From Algoriphagus taiwanensis (GTDB lineage Bacteria > Bacteroidota > Bacteroidia > Cytophagales > Cyclobacteriaceae): a stretch of 64,000 nt of DNA. The stretch's first letter is position 1; each line of letters opens with the position of its first letter. The notes under the pieces were generated by a model. That model saw nothing but the letters and a program-made list of their open reading frames with translations. It was not told the origin of the DNA and searched no databases. Location of the stretch: NCBI RefSeq assembly GCF_036245645.1, contig NZ_BTPE01000014.1, forward strand, positions 62,001 through 126,000. Direction: 5' to 3'. This document shows, in pieces, positions 50,430-58,171 of the stretch. Both the position numbers and the translations under genes were made by a program.

Positions 50430-51536
50430 CTAAAGCCATTTTTTGGAGCGGAAGTAGAAAAGCATACCTAGCGCCGCCAAGCCCATACCTCCCAAAACAA
50501 AGAAATAGCCGTTTTTGAATTGGAGCTCGGGCATGTTTTCGAAATTCATCCCATACACTCCCGCCACAAAGCTGAGAGGGATAAAAATGGTAGAGATGAT
50601 CGTCAGGACCTTCATGACATTATTCATCCGATTGGAGAGACTGTTCATATACAGGTCAACCACTCCCGAGGACATATCACGGAAAACTTCCATAGTCTCG
50701 ATCACCTGAATGGTATTTTCATACAAATCCCGGATAAAGGGCCGTACTTCGGCAGAAATTCTATGCTCCGCATACTTATCAAAAGAACCGATCACCTCCC
50801 GAAGGGGATAGACTGATCGCCTCAGATCCATCATTTCCCGGCGTTGTAGATACAGTGTTTGAAGGGTTTCATTTCCTGGCTCCAGCATGGCTTGAGACTC
50901 AAGGTTCTCGATACGCAGGCCGATATTTTCCATTACAGAAAAATAATTATCGATCACTGCATCCAAAAGCGCATAGAGGAGGTAATCCGTACCTCGATGT
51001 CGGATAGCCCGCTTGGGATCTTGAAGACGATCCCGTACAAATTGAAAGACATCCCCTTCCTTTTCCTGAAAAGTGATCAAAATCTCTTTCTCCATCAAAA
51101 AACTCACCTGCTCTTCTTGGATTGGCGATTCGGGACTGGGACATTGGATCATTTTCAGCGTGGCAAAAAGGTATTCCTGAAACACCTCCATTTTGGGACG
51201 CTGATCCACATCCAGGATATCTTCCAGTGTGAGTTTATGTATCCCAAAAAGCTGCCCGATTTCCTCCAAAAGAGCGATGTCATGCAAGCCTATCACATCT
51301 ATCCAAACCACCTTCTTTTTCTGCTCCAGATGCTTGCGAAGTTGGTCCAGAGTGACTCGCTCCTGGAAAAACTCCAGCTCATCATACCCTATCAGATTGA
51401 TATAAACTTCTTCCTGCTTTTTGTCTCCGGTGAAGACCAAGGCAGCAGGAGGCAAGCCTACTTTATGAGCAGGTCTTTTCTTGTGCTGAGTTTTAAAAAG
51501 CTTCTGAAATTGTTTGAGAGGAGACTTTTGAAGCAT
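50430..51536 (-). CDS. corA: CorA-type magnesium/cobalt transporter
   Basis: A 368-residue divalent-cation channel with a long cytoplasmic N-terminal domain (WIDVIGLHDIALLEEIGQLF, LTLEDILDVDQRPKMEVF), a stalk helix and two C-terminal membrane helices. The selectivity motif is YGMNFENMPEL (GMN 329-331). The MPEL loop is the standard CorA signature. It lies three bases after queG on the same strand. Confidence 0.94.
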   Translation of the reverse strand: MLQKSPLKQFQKLFKTQHKKRPAHKVGLPPAALVFTGDKKQEEVYINLIGYDELEFFQERVTLDQLRKHLEQKKKVVWIDVIGLHDIALLEEIGQLFGIHKLTLEDILDVDQRPKMEVFQEYLFATLKMIQCPSPESPIQEEQVSFLMEKEILITFQEKEGDVFQFVRDRLQDPKRAIRHRGTDYLLYALLDAVIDNYFSVMENIGLRIENLESQAMLEPGNETLQTLYLQRREMMDLRRSVYPLREVIGSFDKYAEHRISAEVRPFIRDLYENTIQVIETMEVFRDMSSGVVDLYMNSLSNRMNNVMKVLTIISTIFIPLSFVAGVYGMNFENMPELQFKNGYFFVLGGMGLAALGMLFYFRSKKWL

Positions 51537-51539
51537 GAT

Positions 51540-52481
51540 TCATGATTTTTTTGCTTCAATAAAATCGATATTTCTTTTCAGTCCGGCAAATTTGGTGCGT
51601 TTGACTGCTGATTTTCCAAATACCTTTCGGAAGGTTTCCTCAGTCATTTCAATCCAATCTTTGTTGGAAAAACCCTCTAAATCCGGATGAGGGAGAAAGG
51701 CCGATTCATGATGCGGTCGGGAAAAACGGTTCCAGGGACAAACATCCTGACAGATATCGCAGCCAAAGACCCAATTTTCCATCTTTCCGGCAAATCCATC
51801 AGGGATCGCCTCTTTTAACTCGATGGTCAAATAGGAAATACATTTGGAGGCATCAATGACCTCCGGCTGCACAATTGCATCCGTGGGGCAAGCGTCGATA
51901 CAGGCGGTGCAAGTCCCGCAGTAGTCTTTAGCTAATGGGATGTCCGGAGTGGCTTCCAAGTCGATAATCAACTCGGCCAAAAAGAAAAAACTTCCCATCT
52001 GCCGATTGAGAAGGAGACTGTTTTTTCCGATCCAACCTAAGCCAGCCCGTTGCGCCCATTGCCGCTCCATCACCGGTGCCGAATCCACAAAAGATCGACC
52101 ATTGATTTCGCCGATTTCTTCCCGTAGCACTTCCAAAAACTCGGTGAGTTTAGTTCGGATTACGTCATGGTAATCTTCTCCATAGGCGTATTTAGCCAGT
52201 TTGATATCCTCAGACTGATGGGGAAGTTGCTTCTCGGGGTAATAATTGTAGATCAGGGAAACCACCGTTTTAGCTCCTTCCACCAGTTTGGTTGGGTCAA
52301 GTCGCTTGTCAAAGTGATTGGCCAAGTAGGCCATTTTTCCATGGTAATTTCGATTGAGCCATTCTTCCAATCGGGATGCTTCTGACTCCAAAAACTCTGC
52401 CTTGGCAATCCCGCAAAAGTCAAAACCCAAGCGCTTTGCGGTGGATTTGAGGAATTGGGAATGTTTTTCGGCTGGGGTCAT
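51540..52481 (-). CDS. queG: Epoxyqueuosine reductase
   Basis: A 313-residue cobalamin- and iron-sulfur-dependent enzyme making queuosine in tRNA. Both [4Fe-4S] cysteine clusters are visible: YCGTCTACIDACPTDAI and FGCDICQDVCPWN. The N-terminal GFDFCGIAKAEFLESEASRL and MERQWAQRAGLGWIGKNSLL segments belong to the reductase domain. It uses B12, which the MerR regulator at 22726 is also expected to bind. It is followed by corA. Confidence 0.95.
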   Translation of the reverse strand: MTPAEKHSQFLKSTAKRLGFDFCGIAKAEFLESEASRLEEWLNRNYHGKMAYLANHFDKRLDPTKLVEGAKTVVSLIYNYYPEKQLPHQSEDIKLAKYAYGEDYHDVIRTKLTEFLEVLREEIGEINGRSFVDSAPVMERQWAQRAGLGWIGKNSLLLNRQMGSFFFLAELIIDLEATPDIPLAKDYCGTCTACIDACPTDAIVQPEVIDASKCISYLTIELKEAIPDGFAGKMENWVFGCDICQDVCPWNRFSRPHHESAFLPHPDLEGFSNKDWIEMTEETFRKVFGKSAVKRTKFAGLKRNIDFIEAKKS

Positions 52482-52497
52482 AGGAATTCGAAAAGTA

Positions 52498-52568
52498 GTT
52501 TAAATCATTTTAAAGCGGAAATTTTAAACTTTCTGAAAAAGGCACGTATATTTCTGGTAAACACGTGT
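52498..52568. promoter_or_regulatory. Candidate operator region of the toxin-antitoxin pair
   Basis: Two symmetric elements lie upstream of the antitoxin start: GTTTAAA (52498-52504) facing TTTAAAC (52523-52529), and the perfect palindrome ACACGTGT (52561-52568), whose ACGT core also occurs at 52544-52547. A TATATTTC box (52548-52555), one base off the -7 consensus, lies between the two ACGT sites. This is the usual layout for autoregulation by antitoxin. Confidence 0.4.
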
Positions 52569-52572
52569 AATC

Positions 52573-52830
52573 ATGAAAACGAAATTAACATTGACCATCA
52601 AAAAAGAAGTGGTAGAAATGGCCAAAAGGAAAGCATCAGGTCAGGGAATATCTCTTTCGAAAATGATTGAGAATATTTTTGAAAAAGAAGAACCTTTAGT
52701 ACAAACCTCTGAATCAGAGTTGGCTGCTAAAAGACTCTTAAAAAGATTAGAGGAAATGGAGCCAACCAAAGCACCAAAAGAGTCTGATAAAGTAGCCTTA
52801 ACCCAATATTTGAAAGAAAAATATGGTTAA
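52573..52830 (+). CDS. DUF6364-type antitoxin (ribbon-helix-helix)
   Basis: An 85-residue protein starting with a ribbon-helix-helix pattern (KLTLTIKKEVVEMAKRKASG, then ISLSKMIENIFEKEE) that matches DUF6364 antitoxins. The acidic, flexible C-terminal half (from about 45) should wrap around the toxin. It overlaps the PIN toxin gene by 8 bases, the classic order of antitoxin then toxin. By eye both genes are AT-richer than queG and the VWA gene around them, consistent with horizontal gain. Confidence 0.85.
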   Translation: MKTKLTLTIKKEVVEMAKRKASGQGISLSKMIENIFEKEEPLVQTSESELAAKRLLKRLEEMEPTKAPKESDKVALTQYLKEKYG

Positions 52831-53233
52831 GATATTCCTGGATACTAATGTAGTTTTAGACATTATCGGAAAAAGAGAACCCTTTTTCCAAGAGGCAAAA
52901 TTGTTTTTGCATTTGCATGCAAATGGACTGGCTAAACTTCAAATAGCTGAAAGTAGTATTGGCAATCTCTATTATTTGGCCTTCAACGTTTACAAATTGC
53001 CATATTCTGAATTTACAATGAGTGATTTTTTGAAAGCTTGTTACATACTTTCAGCAGGCAAAGAATTAATTTATAAATCTTTGGACTCCAATTTTAAGGA
53101 CAAAGAAGATGCACTACAATACTATACAGCTTTAATGAATGGGTGTGATTTTTTGATCACTAGGAATAAAAAGGACTTTAAATTTGCCGAGGGAATCCCT
53201 GTCCTTACCCCAATAGAGTTCTTTTCGAATTGA
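52823..53233 (+). CDS. PIN-domain toxin ribonuclease
   Basis: A 136-residue PIN-domain protein of the VapC-like type. The acidic site includes D7 in FLDTNVVLDII, a glutamate in QIAESSIGNLYYLAF, and aspartates in SNFKDKEDALQYYTA and GCDFLITRNKKDF. PIN toxins cut tRNA or rRNA when the antitoxin is lost. It is coupled to the DUF6364 gene by an 8-base overlap. It ends one base before the convergent small membrane protein gene. Confidence 0.9.
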   Translation: MVKIFLDTNVVLDIIGKREPFFQEAKLFLHLHANGLAKLQIAESSIGNLYYLAFNVYKLPYSEFTMSDFLKACYILSAGKELIYKSLDSNFKDKEDALQYYTALMNGCDFLITRNKKDFKFAEGIPVLTPIEFFSN

Positions 53234-53485
53234 TTAATTCTGCTCCCTCCTCAAATCCTCCCGATCCTGATACCACTGCTCTTCAAACGTCTCCTTGATC
53301 TCCACAGGAGCAGCCAAAACCGCCCAAACCATCCATAAAATCAAAAACGGCCCTGCCAAAAAAATGGACCAAATCAATAGATGGGCGATATCCAACTGGA
53401 TTAAGGTGACAAAAACGATCAATACCGCTGTCACGATTCCTACTGCACTGTGATAGTTTTTCATTTTTTTCGGGAAAATATGCAC
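53234..53485 (-). CDS. Small two-helix membrane protein, unknown
   Basis: An 83-residue protein with two hydrophobic segments (SAVGIVTAVLIVFVTLIQLD and LLIWSIFLAGPFLILWMVWA) and a charged cytoplasmic-looking tail (EIKETFEEQWYQDREDLRRE). No named domain is recognised. It is a stand-alone gene convergent with the PIN toxin; its upstream side carries family A repeats before the VWA gene. Confidence 0.7.
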   Translation of the reverse strand: MHIFPKKMKNYHSAVGIVTAVLIVFVTLIQLDIAHLLIWSIFLAGPFLILWMVWAVLAAPVEIKETFEEQWYQDREDLRREQN

Positions 53486-53540
53486 TATGGTAAACTCAGC
53501 AGGCCCCCACTTTGTTAAACCCTCAGCAAACTCAGTGATT

Positions 53541-53612
53541 CAACTACTTGATACTAGATCCCAGCTACTTGCTACCAAAATCCAGTGTCTTGCATCTCAC
53601 GTCTAGCGTCTA
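53541..53612. repeat. Phrase-like intergenic repeat, family A
   Basis: The stretch directly before the VWA start reads as variants of one short phrase: CAACTACTTGATACTAGATC, CAGCTACTTGCTACC, GTGTCTTGCATCTCACGTC, TAGCGTC. The same vocabulary (TATCAAGTAGCTGGTATC) occurs at 40817-40860. It is not coding and not a terminator. Confidence 0.6.
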
Positions 53613-53615
53613 AAA

Positions 53616-54716
53616 ATGAAAGGTTTCCGATTTACCCAATATGTCCCACCCCAAGACCCGGAGAAAAACACCTTCGAAAACCTGCTGAATATTTTCCTTC
53701 AGCTGGTAACCATGACCGGTGGAGATGTAGCCGAAGCGCTGAGTTGGCTGACCAATCTAGACAAGCGCTATAATCTTACCAACCCCAATTATGGCATCGG
53801 TGACTTTATCGAGGATCTGAAATCCAAGGGCTATCTGACTGAAGAAAACCAAAAAGGTGAATTCAAAATCACAGGAAAAGCCGAGCAAACTATCCGAAAA
53901 TCAGCCCTGGAAGAAATCTTCGGCAAGCTCAAACGAGGCAAGTCCGGTCAACATAAAACCACCCATTCCGGACAGGGAGAGGAGAGAGGAACCGACCGTC
54001 GGGCCTATGAATTCGGCGACAATCTGGATCAAATTGCACTGACAGACTCTCTTAGAAATGCACAAGCCAACCATGGACTTTCAGGAGATTATCTGCTTAC
54101 GGAAGACGATTTGGAAGTGGTGGAGACGGAATATCGCTCCCAAACCTCCACGGTACTGATGATCGACATTTCCCACTCGATGATTTTATATGGGGAAGAT
54201 CGAATCACTCCGGCAAAAAAGGTGGCCATGGCCTTGGCCGAACTGATCAAAACCCGCTATCCAAAGGACACGCTGGATATCATCGTCTTTGGAAATGATG
54301 CTTGGCAGATCGAAATTAAGGATTTGCCTTATCTCCAAGTGGGACCTTACCATACCAATACCGTTGCCGGCTTGGAGCTTGCTATGGATTTGCTACGCAG
54401 GAGAAAAAATCCCAACAAGCAGATCTTTATGATCACTGATGGAAAGCCTACCTGCCTGAAGGTCGGGATCAAATACTACAAAAATGCATTTGGCATCGAC
54501 AGCAAAATCCTGAGCGAAACCTTGAAGCTGGCTGCCCAATGCCGAAAACTGAAAATACCCGTGACGACCTTTATGATCGCCTCGGATCCCTATCTCAAAG
54601 AATTTGTCAAAGAGTTTACCAAAGTCAACAACGGCAATGCGTACTACAGCAGCCTAAAGGGACTAGGTGACCTCATTTTTGAAGATTATAGACGCAACCG
54701 AACCAAACGATTTTAA
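53616..54716 (+). CDS. VWA-domain protein, partner of an AAA+ ATPase
   Basis: A 366-residue protein. Residues 1-170 are mostly helical and contain a winged-helix-like part (GDFIEDLKSKGYLTEENQKG). Residues 175-360 are a von Willebrand A domain with MIDAS DISHS (184-188), the threonine in PYHTNTVAGL and the aspartate in FMITDGKPTC. It is transcribed 5 bases ahead of an AAA+ gene, the same order as in MoxR-VWA and chelatase-like pairs, where the ATPase loads or remodels a target with the VWA protein. The target here is unknown. Confidence 0.88.
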   Translation: MKGFRFTQYVPPQDPEKNTFENLLNIFLQLVTMTGGDVAEALSWLTNLDKRYNLTNPNYGIGDFIEDLKSKGYLTEENQKGEFKITGKAEQTIRKSALEEIFGKLKRGKSGQHKTTHSGQGEERGTDRRAYEFGDNLDQIALTDSLRNAQANHGLSGDYLLTEDDLEVVETEYRSQTSTVLMIDISHSMILYGEDRITPAKKVAMALAELIKTRYPKDTLDIIVFGNDAWQIEIKDLPYLQVGPYHTNTVAGLELAMDLLRRRKNPNKQIFMITDGKPTCLKVGIKYYKNAFGIDSKILSETLKLAAQCRKLKIPVTTFMIASDPYLKEFVKEFTKVNNGNAYYSSLKGLGDLIFEDYRRNRTKRF

Positions 54717-54721
54717 CCCAC

Positions 54722-56248
54722 ATGGACTACCAAAAACTGACTGGAAAAGAGCTCACCCAAATCAAGACCCTTGGCCAACTTAAGGCTTCAGGATATCAAC
54801 CCAAATCCATCAAAGAAGAACTTCGCGACAACTTGATTTTGAAAATCAAGCGGAAGGAAAACGTCTTCGAGGGAATCTGGGGCTATGAGGATACGGTCAT
54901 CCCGGATATTGAACGAGCCATCCTTTCTCGACACAACATCAACTTGCTAGGTCTTCGAGGTCAGGCGAAAACCCGAATTGCAAGAATGATGACCCATCTT
55001 TTGGATGAATACGTGCCAGTGGTCTATGGTTCAGAATTGAATGACGACCCTTTGCACCCGCTTTCTTCCTTTGCCAAAAACTTAATCGAAGAAAAAGGAG
55101 ACGATACGCCTATCATTTGGCTTCACCGAGAGGATCGCTACGCAGAAAAATTAGCTACTCCGGATGTCTCGGTGGCTGACTTGATCGGTGATGTGGACCC
55201 AATTAAAGCGGCCACCATGAAACTCAGCTACAACGACGAGCGAGTGATTCACTATGGATTGGTTCCACGCTCTCACCGATGCATTTTTGTGATCAATGAA
55301 TTGCCGGACTTGCAGGCTAGGATTCAAGTTGCTTTATTCAATATTCTTCAGGAAGGAGATATTCAGATTCGAGGCTTCAAATTGAGATTGCCTTTGGATA
55401 TTCAGTTTGTCTTCACAGCCAACCCGGAAGACTACACCAACCGTGGCAGCATCGTGACCCCGCTCAAGGACCGGATCGAAAGTCAGATCATTACCCACTA
55501 TCCAAAATCCATCGAAATTGGGAAGAAAATCACCGCGCAGGAAGCCAATTTGGCTGGAAAGCCTGTGGAAAATATTCATGTACCCGAACTGATGAAAGAC
55601 CTAATCGAGCAGATCGCTATCGAAGCTCGAGGCTCCGAATTTGTGGATGAGAAAAGTGGTGTTTCGGCTCGATTGACCATTTCGGCCTTTGAAAACCTCA
55701 TTTCCGCAGCAGAAAGAAGACTTTATCTCAATGGAGAAAGCAACACAGTTGTCCGAATCGCCGACTTAATTGGCGTGATTCCAGCCATTACCGGTAAGGT
55801 TGAATTGGTCTATGAAGGGGAGCAGGAAGGCGCAGGTCTAGTTGCATACAATTTGATTGGAAAAGCTATAAGAACGCAGTTTGTGAATTATTTCCCTTCC
55901 CCAGAACAGAAGAAAAAAGACAAGTCCGGCAATCCTTATGTGATACCTTTAGCTTGGTTCGGAGAAGGAAACGAGCTGGATATTTTAGCTTCCCAATCCG
56001 ACAAAGAATATAAAACGCTACTGCATTCCGTCCCCGGATTGGAAGAAGTGGTGACTCAGATGGTGAAAACCTTGCCAGAAAAAGAGAAAGAGTTCTTTAT
56101 GGAGTTTGCCCTTCACGGTTTGGCAGAATATTCCCAATTGAGCAAAAAATTGCTAGACACCGGACTTCAATTCAAGGACCTGTTCAGTTCCATGTTTGAC
56201 ATGGGAGCGGGAGATGAAGATGATGACTTCGATGAAGATGACAATTAA
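54722..56248 (+). CDS. AAA+ ATPase of the magnesium-chelatase/MoxR type
   Basis: A 508-residue ATPase. Walker A is GLRGQAKT at 77-84. The Walker B place reads FVINELPDL (189-197), with asparagine 192 where aspartate is usual and the catalytic glutamate kept. Sensor 1 is FTANPEDYTNRG, and an arginine-rich segment follows (LKDRIESQIITHYP). The INELPDL variant is, as I recall, the normal form in this subfamily, so it is not a broken gene. It ends in an acidic tail (DEDDDFDEDDN). It is paired with the VWA gene and ended by a bidirectional terminator. Confidence 0.88.
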   Translation: MDYQKLTGKELTQIKTLGQLKASGYQPKSIKEELRDNLILKIKRKENVFEGIWGYEDTVIPDIERAILSRHNINLLGLRGQAKTRIARMMTHLLDEYVPVVYGSELNDDPLHPLSSFAKNLIEEKGDDTPIIWLHREDRYAEKLATPDVSVADLIGDVDPIKAATMKLSYNDERVIHYGLVPRSHRCIFVINELPDLQARIQVALFNILQEGDIQIRGFKLRLPLDIQFVFTANPEDYTNRGSIVTPLKDRIESQIITHYPKSIEIGKKITAQEANLAGKPVENIHVPELMKDLIEQIAIEARGSEFVDEKSGVSARLTISAFENLISAAERRLYLNGESNTVVRIADLIGVIPAITGKVELVYEGEQEGAGLVAYNLIGKAIRTQFVNYFPSPEQKKKDKSGNPYVIPLAWFGEGNELDILASQSDKEYKTLLHSVPGLEEVVTQMVKTLPEKEKEFFMEFALHGLAEYSQLSKKLLDTGLQFKDLFSSMFDMGAGDEDDDFDEDDN

Positions 56249-56249
56249 G

Positions 56250-56273
56250 AAAAGGGGCTTTTGCCCCTTTTTT
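56250..56273. terminator. Bidirectional terminator after the AAA+ gene
   Basis: An 8-base-pair stem (AAAGGGGC / GCCCCTTT) with loop TTTT, T run to 56273 on the right and A run on the left. It ends the VWA-AAA+ transcript and the convergent DUF1304 transcript. Confidence 0.92.
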
Positions 56274-56634
56274 ATTTCAAATGAAGAAGGATCAAAGCTA
56301 TCAAAGCCGGCAATCCCTGCACAAAAAAGATTTTCTTGCTTGCGGTAAGGGCACCAAAAATCCCTGCGACCAAGACACAACTTAGAAAAAATACCCCAAC
56401 GTAAAAGGACCATTTTGGATCCTCAATCAACAAGGACCAAATCAATCCCGCTACCAAAAACCCGTTGTACAAACCCTGGTTGGCGGCAAGAACCTTAGTC
56501 TTGGGAAACATTTCCTTGGGCAACTGTCTGAAAATCTTCCTCCCCGTCGTCTCCCAGGCAAACATCTCAAACCAGAGAAAGTACAGATGAAGTGCGGCAA
56601 TCAGGCCAATGAGAATTTTTGAGAGGAGTTCCAT
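56272..56634 (-). CDS. DUF1304 family membrane protein
   Basis: A 120-residue protein with four hydrophobic helices. The signature LIGLIAALHLYFLWFEMFAW followed by ANQGLYNGFLVAGLIW is characteristic of DUF1304. The function is unknown; these are small inner-membrane proteins of about this length. It diverges from the RsmF-like methyltransferase gene with 154 bases between them, largely filled by family C repeats. Confidence 0.9.
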   Translation of the reverse strand: MELLSKILIGLIAALHLYFLWFEMFAWETTGRKIFRQLPKEMFPKTKVLAANQGLYNGFLVAGLIWSLLIEDPKWSFYVGVFFLSCVLVAGIFGALTASKKIFFVQGLPALIALILLHLK

Positions 56635-56670
56635 AAATTCGCTAGTTTATCATCAAGATAGGAAATTTTG

Positions 56671-56770
56671 AAGTAGGCAGTTGCCGGTAGGCAGAAGACA
56701 AAACTCTGCAAACTGCAAACTGGCTCCTTGAATCATGCCATCGCATACTGCCAACTGATTACTGCCTTTT
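56671..56770. repeat. Phrase-like intergenic repeat, family C
   Basis: The gap between DUF1304 and the methyltransferase consists of variants of one phrase: AGTAGGCAGTTGCCGGTAGG, CTGCAAACTGCAAACTGG, CATACTGCCAACTGATTACT. It has neither a long open frame nor a stable GC stem. The build is like families A and B but the words differ. Confidence 0.6.
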
Positions 56771-56788
56771 GATCCCTATCTTTGCCCC

Positions 56789-58165
56789 ATGTCCGAGATT
56801 CAATTACCCGCTGATTTTGAAGCACAGATGCTGTCCCTTCTGGGAAAAGAAGAATTTAAAGATTTCAAAGCGGCAATCAATCGGAATCCACGGACCTCCA
56901 TCCGCCTCAATCCATTCAAAACCTTTGCTCTTTCTTGGCCCAAAAGCCCAATCCCTTGGTCATCCGCAGGCTACTTTTTGGAAGAACGACCCAGTTTTAC
57001 CCTTGACCCTGCCTTTCATGCAGGTGCCTATTACGTGCAGGAGGCCTCTTCCATGTTTATCGAACACATTCTCAAAAGTCTGCACATCCCCAAAGGGGTT
57101 TACCTCGATCTGGCTGGAGCTCCCGGAGGAAAAAGCACGCTTCTTTCCAGCTATCTGGAAAATGAAGGTTTGCTGGTCGCCAATGAAGTCATTCAGTCCC
57201 GAGCTCAAATTCTGAAAGAAAATGCAATCAAATGGGGATTGGGAAATATTGTGGTGACCAATAATGACCCCGATCACTTCTCTTCATTTGAAGGTTTTTT
57301 TGATTTGGTGTTAGTGGATGCACCATGTTCAGGAGAGGGAATGTTTCGAAAGGATCCTCAAGCTCGGGAGGAATGGTCTTTGGATCATGTGACTCTTTGT
57401 TCTTCCCGACAAAAACGCATCATGGATCAAGCAGGAGCGCTAGTCAAAGGAGGCGGTTATTTGATCTATTCCACCTGCACCTTCAATGAGCAGGAAAATG
57501 AAGACATGATCCGGTTTCTTACCGAGGAATTCGCCTTTGAGCCTGTTCGAGTACCCCTAGAAAAATCATGGGGAATCGATGAAACTGAAGTAGAAACCGA
57601 GGATGGAAGCTTTTTTGGCTATCGTTTTTTCCCACATAAAGTAGAAGGGGAGGGTTTTTTTATCACCGTGTTGAAAAGACCCAATTCGGCTTCCACTCAA
57701 GAACCAGGGCGGATCAAGGACTTTAAACATCCTGTATTGAAAGCTTTGGGAAATCGGGACAGTGAGAGATTGGAGCAGGAATTGGGCTTTAACGGAGCGG
57801 GAAAGTATTACACGTTGAATGACTCTTATTTTCGAATCAATCAGGAATTTTACAGGTATTTTGAAAAAATCGCCCAAGCTTTAAGCCTTCGCTATTTTGG
57901 GGTGGAATTAGGCAAAAAGCAAAAGAACGAATGGATTCCCAGTCATGAATGGGCACTTTCTATTTTACCAAAAGAAGGCTTTTTGACCTATGCTCTCGAT
58001 CAGGAGCAAGCCTTGGAATTTCTGAGAAAAAATGAGCAATCTTTCGAGGATTTACCTAAAGGCTGGATTCTTTTCACCTACCAAAACCTTCCGCTTGGCT
58101 GGGGAAAAAACCTCGGTAATCGAATGAATAATTATTATCCCAAAGAGTGGAGGATCCGGATGTAG
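56789..58165 (+). CDS. RsmF/NOL1-NOP2-type rRNA cytosine-C5 methyltransferase
   Basis: A 458-residue SAM-dependent RNA methyltransferase. The SAM site is LDLAGAPGGKSTLL (107-119). The two cysteines of m5C enzymes are C180 in VDAPCSGEGMFRKD and C230 in IYSTCTFNEQENE. A C-terminal RNA-binding extension (about 300-458) with a PUA-like look supports RsmF rather than the shorter RsmB. It methylates a cytosine of 16S rRNA. It is monocistronic, converging with the membrane protein gene after it. Confidence 0.92.
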   Translation: MSEIQLPADFEAQMLSLLGKEEFKDFKAAINRNPRTSIRLNPFKTFALSWPKSPIPWSSAGYFLEERPSFTLDPAFHAGAYYVQEASSMFIEHILKSLHIPKGVYLDLAGAPGGKSTLLSSYLENEGLLVANEVIQSRAQILKENAIKWGLGNIVVTNNDPDHFSSFEGFFDLVLVDAPCSGEGMFRKDPQAREEWSLDHVTLCSSRQKRIMDQAGALVKGGGYLIYSTCTFNEQENEDMIRFLTEEFAFEPVRVPLEKSWGIDETEVETEDGSFFGYRFFPHKVEGEGFFITVLKRPNSASTQEPGRIKDFKHPVLKALGNRDSERLEQELGFNGAGKYYTLNDSYFRINQEFYRYFEKIAQALSLRYFGVELGKKQKNEWIPSHEWALSILPKEGFLTYALDQEQALEFLRKNEQSFEDLPKGWILFTYQNLPLGWGKNLGNRMNNYYPKEWRIRM

Positions 58166-58171
58166 TCTTTT

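Noticed and set aside
50859..51545. A 228-codon plus-strand open frame
   Set aside because: It is antisense to corA, which has the GMN motif and normal length.
54722..56248. Reading the AAA+ gene as a broken ATPase because of N192
   Set aside because: The INELPDL form is, as far as I recall, normal in this subfamily, and Walker A, sensor 1 and the paired VWA gene are intact.
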